DNA of 36,659 nt, taken from assembly GCA_021789935.1 (NCBI GenBank), contig JAJYIR010000024.1:1-36659 (forward strand). The letters are read 5' to 3'. Position 1 is the first letter of the stretch, and each line of letters begins with the position of its first letter. This DNA is from Nitrospirota bacterium. GTDB taxonomy: Bacteria; Nitrospirota; Thermodesulfovibrionia; Thermodesulfovibrionales; JdFR-88. The position numbers were made by a program, and so were the translations under genes. This document shows, piece by piece, positions 17,378-24,599 of the stretch. The notes under the pieces are model-generated. The model had not been told where the DNA came from. It worked only from the letters and a program-made list of their open reading frames with translations, and searched no databases.

Positions 17378-18154
17378 TTACCTGCTCAAATAGACAACAA
17401 GCGCGCAGAACACCAGGGTCTTTACTGTAGACAGAAGGCCAAGCTGTTTGAATTTCAGTTTACGCTGTTTTAAGGCGGAATAAACATCCTCTGCCAGGGG
17501 CAGAAAAACCAGCAGCACCGGGTGCCCAAGCGCGGCCCCGGCAAGGCTGCCAAGCAGGAGCGCCGAGGAATATACGGCGCCAATAGTCCTGTATTTTTTC
17601 AGGCCGGAATACCTCACCCTGAAGCAGCTGGCGAAATAAAAGAGGAAAAACAGCGCCCACAGATACAGATGCCTTCCGATGCCGCCCGCAACGGACGCGG
17701 AGATCACCGCAACATCCCCCATTATGGCCATGCCGAAGGCCTCGGCATATACGGGTGAAAACTTTCTGCCCTTCTCAAAATGGTAATTCAGCGCAAAAAG
17801 TACCGCTGCCGCGGCGTAAAGAAGCGCCAGCGGCCGGTAAAGCCATACAGAATAGGCCAGCCCCGCAAACCCGGGTAACGCCAGCACGGCCAGCTCAGGC
17901 AGGCGGTCCGTTCTGCCGCTTCTTAGCATGTCCACGGCCGGGGATTTTATAAGGAGCAAAAGCAACAGCGACACGAAAATTATCACTGTGATGGTCCTGG
18001 GGCCGCCTGCCGCCGCCCCGGAAGCAAACGCCGCCAGGAACATTATCCAGGTCCCCGGTTCTTTCGTATAGGAGATGGCGGCCTTCCCTGCCCCGGCCAT
18101 TGGCATTGCCCCTTTATTATCCGATATGGTCTTTCTCATAAAAAAAGCATTCAT
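17378..18154 (-). CDS. YwiC-like integral membrane protein
   Basis: 258 residues from the ATG at 18154, which is preceded directly by GGGGGAGA; an ATG at 18139 is another option, and the open frame continues further upstream without a ribosome site. The region SYTKEPGTWIMFLAAFASG resembles the KEHGAW-type opening of the YwiC-like family, and about eight hydrophobic segments follow. The family has no known function; B. subtilis YwiC sits near nitrate-respiration genes, but nothing here supports that link. It ends just past the AT-rich inverted repeat. Confidence 0.75.
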   Translation of the reverse strand: MNAFFMRKTISDNKGAMPMAGAGKAAISYTKEPGTWIMFLAAFASGAAAGGPRTITVIIFVSLLLLLLIKSPAVDMLRSGRTDRLPELAVLALPGFAGLAYSVWLYRPLALLYAAAAVLFALNYHFEKGRKFSPVYAEAFGMAIMGDVAVISASVAGGIGRHLYLWALFFLFYFASCFRVRYSGLKKYRTIGAVYSSALLLGSLAGAALGHPVLLVFLPLAEDVYSALKQRKLKFKQLGLLSTVKTLVFCALVVYLSR

Positions 18155-18265
18155 TCTCCCCCGCCGATAGATAATGCAGGTGTTTTTAAGTATATCGCCT
18201 CCGGGCCGTATTAGGTGTATGATTGAAACCATAGGCGTAAACCGCCCGCAAAGGAGGGTGCAAAC

Positions 18266-18748
18266 CTGCCCCATTTCGGTCTGATAGACGAAAATGCACT
18301 CGGCCCTGTTGAAGGCCCCCTTATGAGGGCAAAGCTTCACATCAGAGGGGCACGGCACAGGTTTGAGCGCGGCCAGATCTCGGATGGCATTCTGGCCCTT
18401 TATGACGCCATGTGCTCGGCCATGGACTGGTACATATCCGTGCCGGAACGCCGCAAGCGCCTCGTTACAAATGAAGAAGACAACCTGCTGAACGATGAAA
18501 GCCTGTACAGTGTCCTGGTGCGCTCGGGAGTCCTGGACGGGTCTTTTAATTACCAGGAAATGAGCTCCCTGGTAGAGAGGGCCCTCGACAAGGAGATTCA
18601 GGCCTTTGACTGGCGGGGATTCATGAAAAAAACGGACACGGTCTTTACCGGACTTGGAGTGATGCCTTTCGATGAAAAAACGCTGCCGGAGGAAAAATCT
18701 GAACCCTTCCTGGAAAAAAGAAAAGGCCCGGCCGGCAATGAAGAATAA
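18266..18748 (+). CDS. Unrecognised soluble protein, probable non-ATG start
   Basis: 160 residues if it starts at the CTG at 18266; 141 from the first ATG at 18323. I prefer the CTG because AAGGAGG (18251-18257) stands 8 nt before it, no ATG, GTG or TTG is in frame between that site and 18323, and the added stretch (PHFGLIDENALGPVEGPL) reads as real protein running smoothly into MRAKLHIRGARHRFERGQ. Visible features: a basic helix near the start, a helical middle (GILALYDAMCSAMDWYI) and an acidic C-terminal half with no signal or membrane segment. I do not recognise the family. The gene is convergent with the HAD gene, 24 bp apart. Function unknown. Confidence 0.72.
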   Translation: MPHFGLIDENALGPVEGPLMRAKLHIRGARHRFERGQISDGILALYDAMCSAMDWYISVPERRKRLVTNEEDNLLNDESLYSVLVRSGVLDGSFNYQEMSSLVERALDKEIQAFDWRGFMKKTDTVFTGLGVMPFDEKTLPEEKSEPFLEKRKGPAGNEE

Positions 18749-18772
18749 GTTCTTTGATTTTTAATTGGACTC

Positions 18773-19486
18773 TCAGGCAGGGAGCAGGCCTGTCAGGATG
18801 GAATAAAGCTCCTCGTATCTATTGAAAGAGGCATCCGGGCTCAAACCGCCGAAAGGCCCCGCCCCCTTGCCGAAAAGCACACACCTGATGCCGGCGTTTC
18901 TGGCCCCCTGAAGGTCCCTTTCCGGGCTGTCCCCTATGTAAACGCACTCTTCAGGATGCATCTTAAGCTCCCTCATTGCCGCCTCAAAGGGCCTGGGGTC
19001 CGGCTTTCTGTAGCCGATGCGGCTTGAAATTATTTTAGATTGGAAATAGCGCTCCAGATCCAGCATCCGAAGCTCCGGCTCCGCAAAGGCCCACTGGGCA
19101 TCGGAGACAAGGGCGGTCAGAAAGTTCCCGGACATCTCTTCAAGAAAGGCCCTCACCCCGGGGAAAAGCCCGAACCTTCTCATCGTAAGGCTTCTGAAAA
19201 GCACGGTGGACGAAAGGGCTTCCTCAGGGGGGAATCTCTTTCCCCCGTGCCTGTGCATTATGGTGCTGAATATCTCAAAGACATCCACCTCTCTATGGGC
19301 TGCCGCCCTGATCTGCAGGCTGATCTCCCCGAAAAAGGCGGCTTTCAAATCCTCAGGGCCGATCCTTACCTGGTAATAGGCAAGGTACCGGGACAGGGCG
19401 GCATAGACCGAAAGGTCTTCCTCGTTTGTCTCTATGTCTATGAGAGTGCCGTAAAGGTCAAAGATCAACGCGCCCCGTTTTCTCAT
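18773..19486 (-). CDS. HAD-superfamily hydrolase (subfamily IA)
   Basis: 237 residues from the ATG at 19486, which has GGGGGAAG just upstream; nine further codons are open but less well placed. Motif I is FDLYGTL, with nucleophile Asp10; Tyr stands at the +2 position where phosphatases usually have Asp, a pattern found in haloacid-dehalogenase-like and some other IA members. Ser128 (ALVSDAQ), Lys161 (GYRKPDPRPF) and Asp186/Asp191 (GDSPERD) complete motifs II-IV. A helical cap lies between residues 15 and 100. A small-molecule phosphatase or dehalogenase is possible; substrate not readable. Divergent from the phosphorylase gene. Confidence 0.88.
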   Translation of the reverse strand: MRKRGALIFDLYGTLIDIETNEEDLSVYAALSRYLAYYQVRIGPEDLKAAFFGEISLQIRAAAHREVDVFEIFSTIMHRHGGKRFPPEEALSSTVLFRSLTMRRFGLFPGVRAFLEEMSGNFLTALVSDAQWAFAEPELRMLDLERYFQSKIISSRIGYRKPDPRPFEAAMRELKMHPEECVYIGDSPERDLQGARNAGIRCVLFGKGAGPFGGLSPDASFNRYEELYSILTGLLPA

Positions 19487-19620
19487 TCTTCCCCCTTTCT
19501 CCCTTTCAAACAAATTCTATCAAAAGAGTCTTACTTTCATTCGTTATCCGCTATACAATTTGCTTATATGACGAAAGAAGAGGGCCGCTTACAATACGCG
19601 GACTGAAAAGGAGGGGCACT

Positions 19621-21768
19621 GTGGACGGACTTAAAAGACTACCGATCGCGGCGCCGGAACGGATTTCTGGCATTACCTCGCTTGCCTTTAACATGTGGTG
19701 GAGCTGGCATCCGGACGCCAGGATGCTCTTTAAGCGATTAAGCCGCGCGGAATGGAAACTCTCCGGCCATAACCCGGTCAAGATGCTGAATGAGATAGAT
19801 AGAAAGGCCCTCGATGAGGCATCCGGGGACCAGGACTTCCTTGCCCATTACGACCGGGTGATGGAGCGGTTCCATGATGAAGTGGGAAACGGAGGGGGCA
19901 AATGGTTTGCCCATAACATCTGCGCCCCTGAAGCCATGCCCATAGCCTTTTTTTCCGCTGAATACGGGCTGCACCGTTCGCTGCCTTTTTACGCGGGGGG
20001 CCTGGGTTTTCTGGCGGGGGATTTCCTGAAGGAAGGCAGTGACCTGGGGCTGCCGCTGACTGCCGTCGGGTTTATGTACCCGGAGGGGTATATGCGCCAG
20101 AAGATGTCCGCGGGCGGCTGGCAGGAGAACCTGGACGAGCCCCTGGACAGGGCCGGCACGGCCATCTCCAAGGTGATGGATGCGAAGGGCCGGCCGCTTC
20201 TTGTGAAAGTCCCGGTAATAGAGCCTCCCATCTACGTGGAGGTCTGGAAGATAGAGGTGGGCAAGGTCCCGCTATATCTCATAGACACGGACATAGAGGC
20301 CAATGACCCCTGGAACCGCAGGATATCGGCCCACCTGTATACCGGCAATGTCGAGCAGCGCCTGCGGCAGGAGATCGTGCTGGGCATCGGGGGCAGCGCA
20401 GTGCTTGTCGCCATGGGTCTCAGGCACCCGGTGCTCCACCTGAACGAGGGTCATCCCGCCTTTGCCGTAATGGAAAGGATAAGGGAAGGGGTATCGGCAG
20501 GCATGCGTTTTACAGAGGCCCTTCAGAACGTGAAGGAGACAACCGTCTTTACCACTCACACCCCCGTTGCCGCCGGGACGGACGTCTTCCCGTTCGATCT
20601 TATGGAAAAATATTTCAGCCCGTACTGGCCCGCCCTGGGGCTGGACCGCGAAAGTTTCTTTGCTCTGGGCACGGACCCGGCGGACCCACAGGCAGGTTTC
20701 AACATGACCGTCTTTGCCCTGAAGTGCTCCTCCCACAGAAACGGCGTCAGTAAAAGACACGGAGAGGTTGCCAGGCGGATGTGGCATTCCCTCTGGCCAG
20801 GAAGGCCGGAGGACGAAGTGCCTATCGGGTCGGTGACAAACGGCATACATGTGCCTACCTGGATAGAGCCCAAGATAGCGCTTCTCTTCAACCGGCACCT
20901 GGGCGGGGACTGGATAAACAGGCACGACAAGCCGGAGACCTGGGAGGCGGTAAGAAAAATACCGGACATCGAGTTATGGAACACCCACTACTGGCAGAAG
21001 ATGAAACTCGTAATGAGGATAATGGACAGGGCCCGGGAAAGATGGACCGAGGGCGGGCCGGATGCCCAGGTGGTGCTTGCCGAAGGTGTTTTCCTGGACC
21101 CTAATGCTCTCACCCTAGGGTTTGCCCGAAGGTTCGCCACATACAAGAGGGCCTCCCTCATACTGAGCGACACGGAAAGGCTGAAGCGTATACTCAACAA
21201 CAAGTGGATGCCGGTACAGATAGTATTTGCGGGCAAGGCGCATCCCGCCGATGACGCCGGAAAACACATGCTCCAGCAGGTCTTTAATGCCGCCCAGGAC
21301 CCCGCCTTCGGAGGCCGCATCGCCTTCGTCCAGGAATATGATGAGCAGTTCGCCCAGTACATGGTCCATGGCGTGGACCTGTGGCTCAATACCCCGCTGC
21401 CGCCGCTTGAGGCAAGCGGCACAAGCGGCATGAAGGCTGCCCTGAACGGCGTGCCCAATTTGAGCGTTCTCGACGGCTGGTGGCTGGAGGGCTACAACGG
21501 GAAAAACGGCTGGGCCTTCGGGGGAAAAGAGGAGGGCAAAAGCGTCCAGCAAAGGGATGCCGAAGACGCCGCGGCGCTATATGACCTGCTGGAAAACCAG
21601 ATCATACCTCTTTTCTATCACTTAAACGGCGATGGGATATCAAAGGGCTGGGTGCAGATAATGAAGGAGGCCATGATCAGCGCCGGCTCCGGTTTTTCCG
21701 CCAGGAGAATGGTCAAGGAGTACGCAACCAGGTTTTATGAAAAATGCCTGCTTGCCGTGGCAGGCTGA
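19621..21768 (+). CDS. glgP: Alpha-glucan phosphorylase, short type
   Basis: 715 residues from a GTG at 19621 with a strong AAAAGGAGGGG site 5-6 nt upstream. It releases glucose-1-phosphate from glycogen or maltodextrin. The N-terminus (GITSLAFNMWWSWHPDARMLF) and IAFFSAEYGLHRSLPFYAGGLGFLAGDFLK belong to the short alpha-glucan phosphorylase branch found in many bacteria and archaea, shorter than the E. coli MalP/GlgP type. Lys605 in EASGTSGMKAALNGV is the PLP lysine. No glycogen synthase or branching-enzyme gene is adjacent. A hairpin terminator follows the stop. Confidence 0.94.
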   Translation: MDGLKRLPIAAPERISGITSLAFNMWWSWHPDARMLFKRLSRAEWKLSGHNPVKMLNEIDRKALDEASGDQDFLAHYDRVMERFHDEVGNGGGKWFAHNICAPEAMPIAFFSAEYGLHRSLPFYAGGLGFLAGDFLKEGSDLGLPLTAVGFMYPEGYMRQKMSAGGWQENLDEPLDRAGTAISKVMDAKGRPLLVKVPVIEPPIYVEVWKIEVGKVPLYLIDTDIEANDPWNRRISAHLYTGNVEQRLRQEIVLGIGGSAVLVAMGLRHPVLHLNEGHPAFAVMERIREGVSAGMRFTEALQNVKETTVFTTHTPVAAGTDVFPFDLMEKYFSPYWPALGLDRESFFALGTDPADPQAGFNMTVFALKCSSHRNGVSKRHGEVARRMWHSLWPGRPEDEVPIGSVTNGIHVPTWIEPKIALLFNRHLGGDWINRHDKPETWEAVRKIPDIELWNTHYWQKMKLVMRIMDRARERWTEGGPDAQVVLAEGVFLDPNALTLGFARRFATYKRASLILSDTERLKRILNNKWMPVQIVFAGKAHPADDAGKHMLQQVFNAAQDPAFGGRIAFVQEYDEQFAQYMVHGVDLWLNTPLPPLEASGTSGMKAALNGVPNLSVLDGWWLEGYNGKNGWAFGGKEEGKSVQQRDAEDAAALYDLLENQIIPLFYHLNGDGISKGWVQIMKEAMISAGSGFSARRMVKEYATRFYEKCLLAVAG

Positions 21769-21797
21769 GGGACGCCCCCGAGGGCGTCTCCCTCTTT
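21767..21797 (+). terminator. Probable terminator after glgP
   Basis: GACGCCC and GGGCGTC pair around CCGA, extended by GAGG/CCTC with one bulged base, followed by a short CTTT tail. It begins at the last bases of the glgP stop codon. The short U-run makes it moderate. Confidence 0.65.
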
Positions 21798-21976
21798 ACC
21801 CGGCCCTTATACCCGCGTTTCATCCTCAAATCAACAGCACCAGCATACATCGGCAGCATCAGGCATGGATGCCCGCCCCGGAAGCGCCCTTGATCTGCCC
21901 GGATAAAAAAATAAAATACCTGCCCCCTTCAGCCATGTTCTTCCTGATTTTTGGGTATTAAATAAGCAACCCGCTA

Positions 21977-22038
21977 TGACAAAATTGTATGATAGTGACA
22001 AAATTGTATGAATTTTTTAAAATTTCATACTTATGAAA
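21977..22038. promoter_or_regulatory. Repeated operator-like motifs upstream of the PII gene
   Basis: The 316-bp gap 21769-22084 contains a perfect 16-bp direct repeat, TGACAAAATTGTATGA, at 21977-21992 and 21996-22011 (19-bp period, close to two helical turns), followed by a perfect inverted repeat TTTCAT-N4-ATGAAA at 22023-22038. The hexamer GTATGA or its complement TCATAC occurs in all three. The position before glnB-amtB suggests binding of a nitrogen or other regulator. I found no good -24/-12 sigma-54 site. The rest of the gap shows nothing else. Confidence 0.55.
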
Positions 22039-22084
22039 AATCCGGGGGAAAGCATAAATCCAGAAGGCAGGGGGTAATAAGGGG

Positions 22085-22423
22085 ATGAAGATGGTTACAG
22101 CTATTATCAAGCATACCCGGTTTGAGGTGGTCCGCAGGGCTCTTTTGGAGGCCGGCGTGCTTGGGATGACCACAACCGAGGTGCGGGGGTTCGGCAGGCA
22201 AAAGGGTTTCAAGGAAGTGTACCGCGGAGTTGCATACGAAGTAAGGTTCCTCCCGAAGGTGAAGATAGAAGTGGCGGTGCCGGACGAGAAACTGCAGGCG
22301 GTGGTCGGCGCGATCGAGGAGTCGGCCAGGACCGGCGAGGTCGGAGATGGAAAGATATTTGTCACCGACTTGGGGGAGTGCATAAGGATCCGGACCGGGG
22401 AAAGGGGAGAGGAGGCTCTATAA
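22085..22423 (+). CDS. glnK: Nitrogen regulatory protein PII (GlnB/GlnK)
   Basis: 112 residues. PII trimers sense 2-oxoglutarate, ATP/ADP and nitrogen status and block AmtB when ammonium is plentiful. The T-loop [22 protein letters not shown] holds Tyr51, the uridylylation site, and is followed by [18 protein letters not shown] and the C-terminal [18 protein letters not shown], both family signatures. It ends one base before amtB, the classical glnK-amtB pairing, so I use glnK rather than glnB. The T-loop has GVAYEV where E. coli has GAEYMV/GAEYVV-like sequence; this is within the family range. Confidence 0.95.
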   Translation: MKMVTAIIKHTRFEVVRRALLEAGVLGMTTTEVRGFGRQKGFKEVYRGVAYEVRFLPKVKIEVAVPDEKLQAVVGAIEESARTGEVGDGKIFVTDLGECIRIRTGERGEEAL

Positions 22424-22424
22424 A

Positions 22425-23648
22425 ATGGTAAGCAAAGGTGATACCGCCTGGATTCTCGTATCCACAGCGCTGGTCATGCTGATGACCCCTGGCCTTGCCC
22501 TGTTCTATGGAGGCATGGTGCGCAGGAAAAATGTACTCAGCATCCTAATGCACAGCTTTTCAGCCATCGCCATCGTGAGCATTCAGTGGATGCTTATCGG
22601 ATATTCTCTGTCGTTTGGCCCTGACGTAAAAGGTATCATAGGGAACCTGGATTGGGCGTTTCTGAGGAATGTCGGACTTACGCCAAACCCCGTGTACGCG
22701 CCCGGGGTGCCGCATCTTGCCTTCATGATATATCAGGCGATGTTTGCCGTCATAACACCCGCGCTTATAAGCGGGGCCTTTGCGGAGAGGATGAAGTTTT
22801 CCGCTTACGTGTTGTTTGTGGTCCTGTGGTCTACCCTGGTTTATGATCCGGTGGCGCATTGGATATGGGGGGCCGGTGGATGGCTCAGGCAGTTGGGCGT
22901 GCTTGATTTCGCTGGCGGCCTGGTTGTGCATGCGACAAGCGGCTTTTCGGCGCTGGCGGCCGCTCTTATCATTGGCAAAAGAAAGAGCCTTTCGAAGGAG
23001 CCTCTGCCCCCTCATAATCTGCCGATGACGGTCATCGGGGCGGGCCTTTTATGGTTTGGGTGGTTTGGTTTCAATGCCGGAAGCGCTCTTTCCTCCGGGC
23101 AGTTGAGCACCCTTGCCTTTGTCACCACGCATGCGGCGGCTGTCTCCGCCCTGGCCACCTGGGTGACGATTGAATGGGCGCACAGGGGAAGACCCACGGT
23201 ATTTGGCGCAGTAACCGGCGCCATAGCCGGGCTTGCGACGATAACGCCCGCGGCCGGCTTTGTCAGCCCGGACACCGCGCTCATAATAGGGGTGATCGCC
23301 GGCGCCATGTGTTATGCGGCCCTGAACCTGAAGCCCATACTGGGTTATGATGATTCACTTGATGCCTTCGGAGTCCACGGCGTGGGCGGTGTTACCGGTA
23401 CCTTGTGCGTGGGCCTGTTCGCCGCGCTGGCCGTAAATCCCGCCGGCGCGAATGGCCTGTTCATGGGCAATGCGCGGCAGTTCTATATACAGCTTGGCGC
23501 CGTCGCGCTTGTTGCGGCATATTCATTTCTGGCAAGCTTTATCATTCTCAAAATCGTGGATGCCGTTACGGGGCTTCGAGTAAGCGAAAAATATGAGGAA
23601 AGCGGCCTTGATATAAGTATTCATGGCGAGGAAGGCTATTACCTCTAA
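22425..23648 (+). CDS. amtB: Ammonium transporter AmtB
   Basis: 407 residues with about eleven membrane helices. The twin pore histidines are His169 (GGLVVHATSGF) and His318 (FGVHGVGG); Asp161 and the outer Phe107 (YQAMFAVITP) are also in place. There is no signal peptide: the protein opens directly with GDTAWILVSTALVMLMTPGLALFYGG, the first helix. The C-terminal tail (LRVSEKYEESGLDISIHGEEGY) is the conserved cytoplasmic part that meets PII. Co-transcribed with glnK (one base apart) and followed by a strong terminator. Confidence 0.96.
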   Translation: MVSKGDTAWILVSTALVMLMTPGLALFYGGMVRRKNVLSILMHSFSAIAIVSIQWMLIGYSLSFGPDVKGIIGNLDWAFLRNVGLTPNPVYAPGVPHLAFMIYQAMFAVITPALISGAFAERMKFSAYVLFVVLWSTLVYDPVAHWIWGAGGWLRQLGVLDFAGGLVVHATSGFSALAAALIIGKRKSLSKEPLPPHNLPMTVIGAGLLWFGWFGFNAGSALSSGQLSTLAFVTTHAAAVSALATWVTIEWAHRGRPTVFGAVTGAIAGLATITPAAGFVSPDTALIIGVIAGAMCYAALNLKPILGYDDSLDAFGVHGVGGVTGTLCVGLFAALAVNPAGANGLFMGNARQFYIQLGAVALVAAYSFLASFIILKIVDAVTGLRVSEKYEESGLDISIHGEEGYYL

Positions 23649-23660
23649 AATCTCATCGTA

Positions 23661-23713
23661 AAGGGCGGGGCCTCTAAATTAAATTCAGGGCCCCGCTCTT
23701 TTTTTATTTTTTA
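23661..23713 (+). terminator. Rho-independent terminator after amtB
   Basis: GCGGGGCC (23665-23672) and GGCCCCGC (23689-23696) form an 8-bp GC stem around an AT-rich 16-nt loop, followed by a long T-run. It ends the glnK-amtB transcript before the converging HD-domain gene. Confidence 0.9.
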
Positions 23714-23724
23714 AAAGTTTCTCC

Positions 23725-24327
23725 CTATTTCCCCCGGACCCACCAGTCGCTCTTGTCCGAAAACCACCACAAAGAGGAGTCCGTCTCCAGTATCTTTGCG
23801 GCAAGCTCTCTGGCGGTCTCCGTCGTCAGCCTTTTGAGCGCGAAAACCAGCCATTCGTCCGCGTATGTGGAGCCGGTGTCCTTGCATTCCTTGAGGGCCA
23901 GGATGAACTCAAGCTGGTCCGCGTCCCTGGCAACGCGGGCCTCCCTTGTCTTACCCTCCGCGAATTCGATCAGGAGCTCTTCTATCTCGGGGCCAAAAGG
24001 AATGCCGTTTGCAAGCTCGCTCCTGGCCCGGGCTTCGTCAACCTTCAAGTATTTCTTATTGACGTAATTCAGGTCCCCGGTCCTGGCTTCGAGGAAGTCA
24101 TGGAAAAGCCCCATCTTCAAAAGCCGGTCCTTGTCTATCTTCTCTCCGGAGGCCTTTTCCTCAATGCTGCCAAGCACGTAGGTAATGCAGGCCGTGCGAA
24201 AGGAGTGTTCCGCAACGGATTCGCCGCCGGAGCCCAGGAACTGAAAGCCGCTCCTCGGGGTCCTTTTGAGCATCCCGACCTCAAAAAGAAAATTCGCTAT
24301 ACCTGTAAGAATATCCGGTTCCGTCAA
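23725..24327 (-). CDS. HD-domain hydrolase, YfbR/HDDC2-like 5'-nucleotidase
   Basis: 200 residues. The HD-domain metal ligands are His41 (SVAEHSFRTA), His76-Asp77 (GLFHDFLEARTGD) and Asp137 (RDADQLEF), the same arrangement as the E. coli deoxynucleotidase YfbR and human HDDC2. It probably dephosphorylates dNMPs or related nucleotides. The C-terminal WWF..SDWW stretch is rich in tryptophan and less typical. The ATG overlaps the stop of the small upstream gene by 4 bp (ATGA), so the two are translated together. Confidence 0.9.
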   Translation of the reverse strand: MTEPDILTGIANFLFEVGMLKRTPRSGFQFLGSGGESVAEHSFRTACITYVLGSIEEKASGEKIDKDRLLKMGLFHDFLEARTGDLNYVNKKYLKVDEARARSELANGIPFGPEIEELLIEFAEGKTREARVARDADQLEFILALKECKDTGSTYADEWLVFALKRLTTETARELAAKILETDSSLWWFSDKSDWWVRGK

Positions 24328-24518
24328 TCAGCATGCTTCTTTCCGCGGTCTTTTCCGCCCAGGGATTTTTCAGTGGGCACTACCCTGTTTCTCTTCTCAA
24401 GGATGCTCTCTATCAAGGCGGACCGGTTCTTTATAACCGGGAGTTCCAGGTCAAGCGCAAGTTTTTTAAGTTCAAGCTCTTCCAGTTTCTCAAGCTCTTT
24501 CCTCTCATTTTTAGTCAT
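24324..24518 (-). CDS. Small SAP/Rho-N-like domain protein
   Basis: 64 residues, very charged. The middle, LKKLALDLELPVIKNRSALIESIL, has the helix-turn-helix pattern of SAP and Rho N-terminal domains, short motifs that contact nucleic acid. Before it comes an acidic/basic coiled segment (KNERKELEKLEELEL) and after it a basic tail. AGGAGATAAAG right before the ATG and the 4-bp overlap with the HD hydrolase gene support it as real. The combination suggests that the small protein accompanies the nucleotidase, but I know of no described system. Function unknown. Confidence 0.75.
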   Translation of the reverse strand: MTKNERKELEKLEELELKKLALDLELPVIKNRSALIESILEKRNRVVPTEKSLGGKDRGKKHAD

Positions 24519-24599
24519 CTTTATCTCCTCCGCCTGAAATCAGTAAGTTTTTTCCATGGGGACAAAAAAAGAAAACCTGCTTTTGAAGATTCTTACCCG

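Noticed and set aside
21769-22084. A sigma-54 (-24/-12) promoter before glnK-amtB
   Set aside because: No GG-N10-GC core with flanking TGGCAC/TTGC similarity was found in this gap.
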